Assembly: GCA_964538455.1 (NCBI GenBank)
Contig: CAZIDZ010000046.1
Coordinates: 1-18,771 of the forward strand
Direction: 5' to 3'
DNA length: 18,771 nucleotides
From: JAZDLX01 sp964538455
Lineage (GTDB): Bacteria > Electryoneota > Electryoneia > Electryoneales > Electryoneaceae
A program made the translations under genes and the position numbers. Every line of letters starts with the position of its first letter. Position 1 is the first letter of the stretch. Shown piece by piece: positions 6,800 to 14,004 of this stretch. A model generated the notes under the pieces. The model searched no databases, was not told the origin of the DNA, and saw only the letters and a program-made list of their open reading frames with translations.

Positions 6800-7711
6800 A
6801 TGGACTCCTACTCCGTGGTCCTGAAGGCCATGGGGCGTTCCGTTGGAACGGATGCGAAACCGAAGCAGAGAACGCAGTACGCGGAAGCGCTCGAGCTTTT
6901 CAAGCGGGGGGAAGACGTTGTCCGGACCCGCCGCCTGCTCGAAAGCGTTGCGAAGAAAAGCAGGGATCGCGATCTGGCGGCGGATGCGGACTACCTCCTG
7001 ATTCAGCTTTCCGGGGATTCCGCCGAGGCCAAGTATTGGCTGAATCGCTTGCGGAAACGGTACCCGGACCACCCGAACCTGCTGCCGGCGAAAATCCTTT
7101 ACGACCGGATTCAACGCGACCTCAAGGACACCGCCGAGTACGATCCGATTCTGGGTGGTTTCGTCCTGCTGCCGGGCGATTCGACTGGAGAGTTACCTGC
7201 GGAGATGCAGTCCCATGAAGTAACACGTGAGGAGTGGGGGAAGATCCTTGGGAGCGCCGGCATTTCGGACGACAGCCACCCCGAGGCGGGAGTGGAAGTG
7301 GGCGAGATCAGCCGTTGGCTGGACACTCTCAACCAGCGGCAGGACGTCTGGCATTACCGCCTGCCGACCGTCCGCGAATGGAGCCGAGCCCTGGGCGACG
7401 GGTGGCCCCCGGCTGGCGAGTTGCTCTCGGATTACGCCTGGCACAAGGGCAACTCCTGTGAAAAACTGCAGCGCGTCGCTGTCAAGCAGGCGAACGCCTT
7501 GGGGTTGCACGATCTGCTCGGCAACGTTGCCGAGTGGTGCCTCGATCAGCCGACGCAGCAGTGGCGACTCTGCGGAGGTTCCATGCTGACCGATTCGACG
7601 GCGATGGTCGGCTTCCCCGTGGAATCGCCCTCCGAACACGGAGCTATCCGCGATGTCGGATTCCGCCTTGTCCGGGAGAAAAAAAACAGCAGCGAAAAAG
7701 CGATGAAATAA
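6800..7711 (+). CDS. SUMF1 / formylglycine-generating-enzyme-fold protein, C-terminal part after TGA
   Basis: This 303-residue frame continues the preceding gene. Residues 1-12 look like the end of the LPP20-like domain, followed by a helical stretch resembling tetratricopeptide repeats (ALELFKRGEDVVRTRRLLES). The SUMF1-type C-type-lectin-like fold then runs from about residue 110 to 295. It shows YRLPTVREWSRALG, YAWHKGNS, ALGLHDLLGNVAEWCLD, WRLCGGS and DVGFRLVRE. True formylglycine-generating enzymes carry a cysteine pair after GGS; here GGSMLTDSTAM has none, so sulfatase activation is not expected and a binding or scaffold role is more likely. Alone it lacks a signal peptide and a ribosome-binding site, so it depends on readthrough, reinitiation or is a pseudogene remnant. 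Confidence 0.65.
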   Translation: MDSYSVVLKAMGRSVGTDAKPKQRTQYAEALELFKRGEDVVRTRRLLESVAKKSRDRDLAADADYLLIQLSGDSAEAKYWLNRLRKRYPDHPNLLPAKILYDRIQRDLKDTAEYDPILGGFVLLPGDSTGELPAEMQSHEVTREEWGKILGSAGISDDSHPEAGVEVGEISRWLDTLNQRQDVWHYRLPTVREWSRALGDGWPPAGELLSDYAWHKGNSCEKLQRVAVKQANALGLHDLLGNVAEWCLDQPTQQWRLCGGSMLTDSTAMVGFPVESPSEHGAIRDVGFRLVREKKNSSEKAMK

Positions 7712-7750
7712 TTCGTTGTTCATCAAGAACCCAAGAACGGGGGAGGACCG

Positions 7751-8371
7751 ATGAAGCGTTTAACTGGTGTGGTTTTATTGCTGGCGTTCGTGCTGATGCT
7801 TGCGGGATGTGCGTCGACTGAACAGCCGAAGAAAATTACTCCGGTGGCGAGCGAGAAGATGATCAAGCAGGCGCCGAAATGGTTCCTCTCGCCCCCCACG
7901 AAAAAAGGGTACCTGTTTGCTCCCGGCACGGCGACATCGCGCGACATGCAGATGGCTAAGGACAAGGCCGCTCACGCCGCGAGGCTGGAACTGGCGCGCG
8001 GACTCCAGACTCACATGACCGCATTGACAAAGCGATTCCAGGAAGAGGTCGGAACCGATACGGAGGCGCAGTACCTCGATCAGTTTACCCAGGCGACCAA
8101 GGAAGTCGTGGATGTCACACTCCAGGGGGTCGCCCAGGAAGATCTCGAGATGGTCAACGAGAACGGGGTGTTTCGCTGCTATGCGCTGCTCAAACTCGAT
8201 CTCGACTCGGCCAACCGGCAACTCCTGGACAAAATCAAACAGCAGCAGGCGTTGCTGACGAGGATGCGCTCGACGCAGGTTTTCCAGGAGCTGGAGCAGT
8301 CTGCCGGAGAGCAGGAGCCTGCAATGGAGGAGCAACCCGCGACGGAGGAGCAGCCGGCCACGGGGGAATAA
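7751..8371 (+). CDS. LPP20-family lipoprotein
   Basis: A 206-residue outer-envelope lipoprotein of unknown biochemical role. A signal peptide ends in the lipobox LAGC, with Cys20 as the lipidated residue. The LPP20 signature follows: PKWFLSPP, YLFAPGTATSRDMQMAKDKA and AHAARLELARGL, about residues 42-86. The body is helical and amphipathic, and the C-terminus is an acidic, proline- and glutamine-rich tail from about residue 187 containing EEQPATEEQPATGE. GGAGGA before the ATG supports the start. It lies 39 bp after the SUMF1 frame and 60 bp before the cyclase gene, so it is probably in the same operon. The family link is strong from the KDKAxxxAxxELA pattern; the function is not known to me. 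Confidence 0.85.
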   Translation: MKRLTGVVLLLAFVLMLAGCASTEQPKKITPVASEKMIKQAPKWFLSPPTKKGYLFAPGTATSRDMQMAKDKAAHAARLELARGLQTHMTALTKRFQEEVGTDTEAQYLDQFTQATKEVVDVTLQGVAQEDLEMVNENGVFRCYALLKLDLDSANRQLLDKIKQQQALLTRMRSTQVFQELEQSAGEQEPAMEEQPATEEQPATGE

Positions 8372-8420
8372 GCCGCAAGCAGCGGATGGAGGGAGTGCAC
8401 CTTTGACCGGGTTGAAAAAA

Positions 8421-8425
8421 AGAGG
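8421..8425 (+). promoter_or_regulatory. Ribosome-binding site deciding the TTG start of the cyclase
   Basis: AGAGG lies six bases before the TTG at 8432. No in-frame ATG or GTG with a better site precedes the first membrane segment. The TTG start leaves a normal short cytoplasmic N-terminus. Confidence 0.55.
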
Positions 8426-8431
8426 CGGACG

Positions 8432-10513
8432 TTGACCGCCAGCGGGAGACGCCAGGAGGCATGGACGCGCCTCGTTCCGTGGGTATCCGGCGGTGGCGTC
8501 GTGCTGCTCGTTGCGGCGCTCTACCTGGCCGGGGTTGCAGCCCGCTGGGACCGCGGCGCGTGGGACCTGCTCAGCCGCGAGCTCGCGGGCGCCGAACAAC
8601 CGGACAGCTCGATCCTGCTCGTCGCGGTCGACCAATCGGGCCTTGATTTTTTCGCCGAGAACCAGGTGCTCTGGCCGTGGCCGCGAGACCTCTGGGCTCA
8701 CCTCGTGTATCTCGCGCAGAAAAACGGCGCGAAAGGAGTGCTCTTCGACGTCCTCTTTGACGATGCTGGAATTGACCGGCTGAACAGCGACGGCGCTTCC
8801 ACCGATGCGGCGTTCGCCCGCTGGCTGGGCACGCCGTTCCCCGTCGTTATTGCGGCCCAGACTGTCCCCGGAGGCCTGCCGCTTGATTCCCTGCCGGATG
8901 GACTTCGCTGGACTTCGGACGAACCGCGCCCGTTCACCTTGGAAATGGATGGTTTGCGGCTGCCGCACCAGCGATTCCGTCGAGCGGAAATGGGGCTCAC
9001 CAATGTCACCCCCGAAACCGACGGCGTGATCCGCTGGATGCCGCTGGTTTTCGATGCGCAGGGGGAGCGCCTCCCCAGCCTTGCACTCAAGTTGCTTCAG
9101 CTGGTCTACGGTGACGCCCGCCCGGCGACAAAGCTCGACGATCAGGGACGGCTCTGGCTGCGGTACTATGGTCCCGGCGGGAACCATGGGGTCTTCCCCT
9201 ACGTCTCAGCTGCAGCGATCATCACCGGACGCATCCCCGCCGATCAGCTTCGCGGAAAGCTGCTTGTTGTCGGTGGGTTCGCTTCCGGCCTGCTCGATTA
9301 CAAGCCGACACCTGTCGCGGCTCCGCAGCACCCCTATCCCGGCTTCGAAATTCACGCCACCCTGCTCTCCAACATCCTTCAGGGGGACGAACTGGAACCC
9401 ATCACCCGGCTCGGAGGGTTTTTCTATCTGCTGCTGCTCGGAGCTCTCTCGCTGCTCGGGATGCGTTTCGCCGGAAAAGCCTGGATGCAAATCGCCCTGC
9501 TGCCGTTGATCCTGCTGGTTACCGCCGGGCTCGCGGTGTATGCCTACCTCCAGTCCTGGTTGTTCCCTGTCGTCCCCTCGATGGTAGCATCCTTCGGCGG
9601 GGTCGGAGTCCTCTGGTTCTCCGAGTGGCGGCTCGAGGGGCAGCAGCGGCGTAGGCTGCGCCTGTTGTTCGGCCGCTATCTCCATGATGGCGTGATCGAC
9701 GAGCTGCTCCACTCCGGTGAGGAGGTGGATCTCACCGGCCATGACGCGGAAGTGGTGGTCATGTTCGGCGATCTCGTCGGCTTCACTTCTGCTAGCGAAT
9801 CCCTGACCCCGAAGCAGGTGGTCTCGATGCTGAACACGTACTATGAAAACATCGTCGAGATCATCCTTCGCCACCACGGTTTCCTCGATAAGTTCATCGG
9901 CGATGCGATCATGGTCCTTTTCGGAGCGCCGAAGGCGGACGAAATCGCCTGCGAACGTGCCGCGGACGCCGCGCTCACCGCAATCGCAAAGATGCGCGAA
10001 ATGAACGTGGAACGAGGCGGGCAGGGGTTGCCCACGCTCGAGATGAGGTTCGGCCTGCATCTCGACAGCGTCGTCGTCGGAAACATCGGCCACCACAACC
10101 GGATGGACTACACCGCCATCGGGTCCGGAGTGAACATCGCCAGCCGTCTCGAAGGCGCGAACAGGATGCTGGGGACCGACGTGCTGGTCAGTTCCTCCGT
10201 CGAGCGCAGGCTTCCCGAGCGAATCCCAAGGCGCTGCATCGGACGGGTCACCCTGAAGGGGCTGACAACGCCGCTGGAAATCTTCGAAGTCTTACCCGCT
10301 TCGGCCGGTTTGAGCAACGGCTGGATCGAAGAGTGGGACGAAGCCTGGAAGGATTGGCGTGAAGGAAATCGGAAGAACACTCTGCGCCGGTTCCGGAACA
10401 TCCTCGAGGATCGTCCCGGAGACCAGGCGTTGAAACTCCTGCTCGACAGGTTGAAGCCGTTTGCACACAGCCACGGAGGCGAGGACGATGTCGTCAGCTT
10501 CAAGACAAAATAG
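8432..10513 (+). CDS. CHASE2-domain membrane adenylate cyclase
   Basis: A 693-residue sensor enzyme predicted to make cyclic AMP from ATP. One membrane helix (about residues 18-35) leads into an extracytoplasmic CHASE2 sensor domain to about residue 325, with DSSILLVAVDQSGL and GAKGVLFDVLFDD. Three more membrane helices follow to about residue 396, then a cytoplasmic class III cyclase domain (about 435-600). Metal-binding Asp447 is in MFGDLVGFT and Asp491 in KFIGDAIMVLFG. Lys487 and Thr561 (DYTAIG) form the Lys/Thr purine pair of cyanobacterial-type adenylate cyclases, and Asn568 and Arg572 stabilise the transition state. IGSGVN replaces the commoner IGDTVN. The start is TTG with AGAGG upstream. 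Its last 26 bp overlap the protease gene. Confidence 0.9.
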   Translation: MTASGRRQEAWTRLVPWVSGGGVVLLVAALYLAGVAARWDRGAWDLLSRELAGAEQPDSSILLVAVDQSGLDFFAENQVLWPWPRDLWAHLVYLAQKNGAKGVLFDVLFDDAGIDRLNSDGASTDAAFARWLGTPFPVVIAAQTVPGGLPLDSLPDGLRWTSDEPRPFTLEMDGLRLPHQRFRRAEMGLTNVTPETDGVIRWMPLVFDAQGERLPSLALKLLQLVYGDARPATKLDDQGRLWLRYYGPGGNHGVFPYVSAAAIITGRIPADQLRGKLLVVGGFASGLLDYKPTPVAAPQHPYPGFEIHATLLSNILQGDELEPITRLGGFFYLLLLGALSLLGMRFAGKAWMQIALLPLILLVTAGLAVYAYLQSWLFPVVPSMVASFGGVGVLWFSEWRLEGQQRRRLRLLFGRYLHDGVIDELLHSGEEVDLTGHDAEVVVMFGDLVGFTSASESLTPKQVVSMLNTYYENIVEIILRHHGFLDKFIGDAIMVLFGAPKADEIACERAADAALTAIAKMREMNVERGGQGLPTLEMRFGLHLDSVVVGNIGHHNRMDYTAIGSGVNIASRLEGANRMLGTDVLVSSSVERRLPERIPRRCIGRVTLKGLTTPLEIFEVLPASAGLSNGWIEEWDEAWKDWREGNRKNTLRRFRNILEDRPGDQALKLLLDRLKPFAHSHGGEDDVVSFKTK
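10475..10479 (+). promoter_or_regulatory. Ribosome-binding site deciding the protease ATG start
   Basis: GGAGG lies eight bases before the ATG at 10488 and inside the cyclase reading frame. It favours this ATG over a TTG at 10461 in the same frame, which has no such site. Confidence 0.75.
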
Positions 10514-11720
10514 GGCGGGGGGAAAGGCGTGGGTGCTGGCGGTGCTGCTGCTCGCGGCGACGGCTACGGCGGCGCCCGTCAAGTTAAGGCGTGGCGGAGT
10601 CCTGTTGCGCGGTGGACCCGGCAATTTCTATCCCGTGCTTGCCGTGCTGCAATCGGGGGAGTCGGTGAATCCTTCCGGCGGGCCTGAGATGGGGTGGCAG
10701 AAAGTCACCTGTTCCGCGGGAGAGGGCTGGGTGTCCACGAATATCTTCAACGCCGAAGCCGCGGGAACGGTTACGCCGATCGCCGAGCTTTCGAGGAAGA
10801 GTGAACTCTCGGGGGCAGTCAAGAATGCGGCAGTCTCCGCGATGATCAAGGGTATGAAGGCGGGACCCGAGGGTGATTCCCTTGCGACCATGGCGCTCTA
10901 TCCACAGGTTGATCCCAAGCAGGCGAAATCCTTCCGCCAGGGATTCGAAGTTGAGGATGAGCCCGCTCCCTTCTCCGCGCGCAATCTTGGGCTCAGCCTG
11001 TTGCCCGAAATTATGGCGGCGTCGCCAGTGGTTGCAGACAACCTCGCCCGCGAGTGGGGCGGACGGGACAAACGGTTCGAGGGGTACGTCAATCAGGTCA
11101 ATCTCTGGCTGGCGGAACGTGCCGGGGCGGACGCCCTGGCGCCGGTCGTCATCATCTCTCGGCGTGGCGCGAACGCTCAGGCGCTCCCCGGGGGTTGGGT
11201 GGTGGTCGGCGGCGACCTGCTCGCTATGGCCCGGGATGAATCGGAGTTGGCCGGGATCCTCGCGCACGAAATGTCGCACGCTGTGCTCCATCACGCGGAG
11301 CGTTCGCTTCAAAAGGAGGGGTGGCGCGCCGGGGCGGAGAGTGCGTTCGAGGAGCTCGATCAGGAGACCTCCGGGTCCACCGACACCTCCGACCTCGAAG
11401 CGTGGACGAAGCAGGTTCAGGCGAGCGCCCGGCGGCGCTGGAACCGCAACCAGGAATTCCAGGCGGACTCCCTCGCGGTGGTGATTACGGCGCGCGCCGG
11501 GTACGACCCCTCCGGCGTCCTCCGGGTGGTCCAGCGCCTCTACGAACAGGAGGGCGGACGTCTCACGGGACGCGGCCAGCTCTCCCTCTCCTGGTACGGA
11601 TCGCGTCAGGAGCTGGAGCAGCGGATCGCGCGGCTGAACGAACAACTCGAACACTATCGCCGCAAGATCAAGAAGGGTAAACGGAACGTCGGACGGTTCA
11701 ACATGGAGATGCGCGGGTGA
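10488..11720 (+). CDS. Exported SH3-domain M48-family zinc metalloprotease
   Basis: A 410-residue periplasmic peptidase. A signal peptide (AWVLAVLLLAATATA) ends near residue 28 without a lipobox. A bacterial SH3-like domain spans about residues 30-85 (KLRRGGVLLRGGPGNFYPVL, later GWVSTNIF). The M48 domain occupies roughly 190-370. The zinc site is His260, Glu261 and His264 in AHEMSHAVLHH, with third ligand Glu323 in NQEFQADSLAV, the usual ExxAD form. The C-terminus is a basic coiled region. The family includes BepA and LoiP, which handle misfolded outer-membrane proteins; a similar quality-control role here is inference. The gene overlaps the cyclase by 26 bp, and its TGA overlaps the next GTG start, so translation of all three is likely coupled. 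Confidence 0.9.
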   Translation: MSSASRQNRAGGKAWVLAVLLLAATATAAPVKLRRGGVLLRGGPGNFYPVLAVLQSGESVNPSGGPEMGWQKVTCSAGEGWVSTNIFNAEAAGTVTPIAELSRKSELSGAVKNAAVSAMIKGMKAGPEGDSLATMALYPQVDPKQAKSFRQGFEVEDEPAPFSARNLGLSLLPEIMAASPVVADNLAREWGGRDKRFEGYVNQVNLWLAERAGADALAPVVIISRRGANAQALPGGWVVVGGDLLAMARDESELAGILAHEMSHAVLHHAERSLQKEGWRAGAESAFEELDQETSGSTDTSDLEAWTKQVQASARRRWNRNQEFQADSLAVVITARAGYDPSGVLRVVQRLYEQEGGRLTGRGQLSLSWYGSRQELEQRIARLNEQLEHYRRKIKKGKRNVGRFNMEMRG

Positions 11721-13237
11721 CGATAACGAACAGACGTTTCAGGGAAGCGGGGTGGTTGGCCGTCGCGCTGACTCTGCTGTTGGTCCGGCCAAACGCCCTG
11801 CTCGCCGCTCCGGATTGGGTGACGAGGCTGCCGGAAGAGCCGGGCATGCTGCTCGGGGTGGGCTCCGCCAACTCAACAGGCAACGAGGCGGATGACCGCG
11901 CCCAGGCGGACAACAGCGCGATCGCGCAGATCGCCAGCCAGATTCACGTTCAGGTGACCAGCACGCTCAACACGTACTACAAGGAAGAGATGACCGAGAC
12001 CGGTGACAACACGATGCAGGAGAACGTCGAACGGATCAGCTCCCAGTACGCTCAGGAAACATTGGAAGGCGTGACAATCCGCGACCGCTGGTACGACAAG
12101 AAGAACAAGGTGTATTACTCCTATGCGGCGATCTCCCGCGCCCAGGTGGATCGCCAGTTCCGCGAGAAGGCGCGCCGCGCGGTGCAGATGGTGTCGGACT
12201 ACAACCGCTACGCGAAAAAGGCTCTCGGCGACGGGCTCGTCTACGCCGCGGTCGGGGACTACATCCGGGCGCTCGAGGAGCTGTTTCCCGCGCAGGCGTA
12301 CCTGAAGAAAAAGATCGAAGGGGACATCGAAGGCTCCGGACGGAACGAAGCGGTCCAGGCGCGGCTAGAGAGTGAGCTCGCCGCGCTGCTCGGGCGGATT
12401 ACCCTGCGGACGATATCCGGGAGCGGTCAGAAAGCGGACCGTGTCAGCGGCCTGCCGGACCCGCTCGTCGGGGAGGCCGACTTTCGCTCCGCATCGGGCG
12501 CGACTATCCCCGTCCGTTCGATGCCGCTCAACGCTCGCCTGCTCAACGCCACCGGGCGGATCAGCGCTTCTTCCTCCACCGACGACATGGGCAAATTCGA
12601 CGTCCGCGTGCTGGGAATCGACGAGGCCAGCGAGGAGGTGGTGCTGCTTCGCGTCGGTGTCGATCTCGGCGACTTGCAGGTGTTCCGCAACCAGCTCCCG
12701 GCGCTCTTCGGCCAGCTCGCGCGAACCTCTTGCACATTCAATTTCAAGGTGGACGTTGCCAGCTCGATCCGGATTTTCGTGGACATCCGCGAAACGGAGG
12801 GAGACCGTCCCGCGCCGTCCCCCTACACGAAAAACGTGCTCACCGGGGCGCTCGTCCAGGATCAGTTCCGCGTGGTCGATGTCGCCGCGTTGGAACCGGT
12901 ATCCACGCGCGACCGGGTGGTCTCGGCAATCGATGCTCAGGATGACGGCGGACTCGCCGATGCCATCCGCGGCTCCGCCGACTACGCCGTGATCGGGCAG
13001 GTTCACTCCGTGGTTTCCGATTCGGTCAATGCCGGCTATCCGATGGTGTTCGCCCGTGCCGGAGCGGAGGTGCGGGTGATCGATCTTGCAACGGGCCAGG
13101 TTGTCGCCACCTCCACGGTCAGCGAGATCAAGGGCGTGGGGAACAACGGCCGCAAGGCCCATCGAAAGGCGATTGAGGGTTGTGCGAAGAAGATGGTGGG
13201 GGACATCCGGACCGATCTTAAGGGTGTCTTGAAATAG
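11717..13237 (+). CDS. Exported LPP20/FlgT-like protein with CsgG/LpoB-like C-terminal domain
   Basis: A 506-residue envelope protein. The signal peptide ends around LLAAPDW. An LPP20/FlgT-like domain spans about residues 32-155 (PDWVTRLPEEPGMLLGVGSA, RAQADNSAIAQIASQI and YYSYAAISRAQVDRQFREKA). A middle region (about 225-345) looks beta-rich, and the C-terminal part (about 365-506) contains VVDVAALEPV, ADYAVIGQVHSV and VRVIDLATGQVV, resembling the alpha/beta fold of CsgG- and LpoB-like periplasmic proteins. It has two cysteines (TSCTF and EGCAKK). The GTG start overlaps the protease TGA as GTGA, with GGAG eight bases upstream. The exact function is unknown; a structural or scaffold role in the envelope is inferred from family and context. 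Confidence 0.75.
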   Translation: MTITNRRFREAGWLAVALTLLLVRPNALLAAPDWVTRLPEEPGMLLGVGSANSTGNEADDRAQADNSAIAQIASQIHVQVTSTLNTYYKEEMTETGDNTMQENVERISSQYAQETLEGVTIRDRWYDKKNKVYYSYAAISRAQVDRQFREKARRAVQMVSDYNRYAKKALGDGLVYAAVGDYIRALEELFPAQAYLKKKIEGDIEGSGRNEAVQARLESELAALLGRITLRTISGSGQKADRVSGLPDPLVGEADFRSASGATIPVRSMPLNARLLNATGRISASSSTDDMGKFDVRVLGIDEASEEVVLLRVGVDLGDLQVFRNQLPALFGQLARTSCTFNFKVDVASSIRIFVDIRETEGDRPAPSPYTKNVLTGALVQDQFRVVDVAALEPVSTRDRVVSAIDAQDDGGLADAIRGSADYAVIGQVHSVVSDSVNAGYPMVFARAGAEVRVIDLATGQVVATSTVSEIKGVGNNGRKAHRKAIEGCAKKMVGDIRTDLKGVLK

Positions 13238-13256
13238 CCAACGTCGGAGAGAAACG

Positions 13257-13853
13257 ATGCACGGTGTCAACGCAAGCAGACGGGTTGTTCTTGAAGGTGT
13301 TCTTGTTGCGGGTATGTTCCTGGGTGTGCTGATGCTGGCCGGGAATGCAATCGCCGGTCAGGGTGGCGAAGAAAAGGGGTTGAATGTCGCCGTCGGGGAC
13401 ACGCTCACCCCGTTCATGTTGCGCCAGTACGGAGGCAAGGGCGAATACGTCGCCCTGCGGGACTATTGCGGCGCACCGAGGAAACCCTGGAACGCCTTGC
13501 CGCGCCGGCCGGTCGTGATCAGTTTTTTCGCGGATTGGTGCCAGCCCTGCAGGAGGGAAATCCCCGAGCTCGAGAAATTGTCCCAGTCTTGGGGCGACAG
13601 CGTTACCGTTTTTCTCGTCTCCGTTGGAGACAAGCCGGAGCAGATTGACGGGTTCCTCAAGGAAGTCCCGACGAAGCTGACGATCCTGATGGACCCCTAC
13701 AAGACGACGTCCACCGAGCGCTACGGGATCAGCGGGCTGCCGACGGTGTTTGTCGTCGATAAGGAATCGGTGCTCCAGTATATCAGCACGGGGTTCCATG
13801 AGGATTCGATGGAGAAATTGAGCGCTGTAATCAACGGATTGCTCTCCGACTGA
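13257..13853 (+). CDS. TlpA-like envelope thioredoxin
   Basis: A 198-residue membrane-anchored or exported thioredoxin-fold oxidoreductase. A hydrophobic signal or anchor (VVLEGVLVAGMFLGVLML) occupies residues 10-28. The active site Cys95-Gln-Pro-Cys98 sits in ADWCQPCRREIPELEKL, and the cis-proline loop is GLPTVFVVD. WCxPC followed by the TlpA/ResA-type layout suggests reduction of disulfides outside the cytoplasm. An extra stretch, DYCGAPRKPWNALPRR, with one more Cys precedes the core strand. GGAGAG upstream supports the ATG. It starts 19 bp after the LPP20/FlgT-like gene and ends the tightly spaced operon. The target is unclear: among neighbours the SUMF1-like part has three cysteines and the FlgT-like protein two. 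Confidence 0.88.
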   Translation: MHGVNASRRVVLEGVLVAGMFLGVLMLAGNAIAGQGGEEKGLNVAVGDTLTPFMLRQYGGKGEYVALRDYCGAPRKPWNALPRRPVVISFFADWCQPCRREIPELEKLSQSWGDSVTVFLVSVGDKPEQIDGFLKEVPTKLTILMDPYKTTSTERYGISGLPTVFVVDKESVLQYISTGFHEDSMEKLSAVINGLLSD

Positions 13854-14004
13854 TAGGAAAGAATGCGTTTGCGTATAGCTGAATTCACATGCGCATTGCA
13901 GCTGAACCTGCCGAGCGGGCAAATCTGGCTGCTGCATTGCGATGATGGATGTAAAAACGGCTGATCCCGGGTGCGTTGTTGAGCTGCCGGAAGGGAGAAG
14001 TGCG
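13854..14004. other. 151-bp gap before the giant repeat protein gene
   Basis: No gene and no T-rich terminator is visible. TGCC and GGCA around GAGCG, near 13911-13923, can form a short stem, and TGCAGC/GCTGCA arms flank it at a distance. The gap is longer than those inside the operon, so the next gene may have its own promoter; no good -35/-10 pair could be picked. Confidence 0.4.

Noticed and set aside
6797..6825. Selenocysteine insertion at the in-frame TGA
   Set aside because: Only a 4-bp stem follows the TGA. The position is a turn in an LPP20-like domain with no redox role, and neither part resembles a selenoprotein family.
6500..7711. UGA recoded to glycine or tryptophan genome-wide
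   Set aside because: Several intact genes in the window end in TGA at the family's normal C-terminus.
7775..9187. 470-codon minus-strand frame
   Set aside because: It lies antisense to the LPP20 lipoprotein and cyclase genes, which have clear domains. Long antisense frames are common in GC-rich DNA.
10584..11654. 356-codon minus-strand frame
   Set aside because: It is antisense to the M48 protease, whose zinc-site residues are intact on the plus strand.
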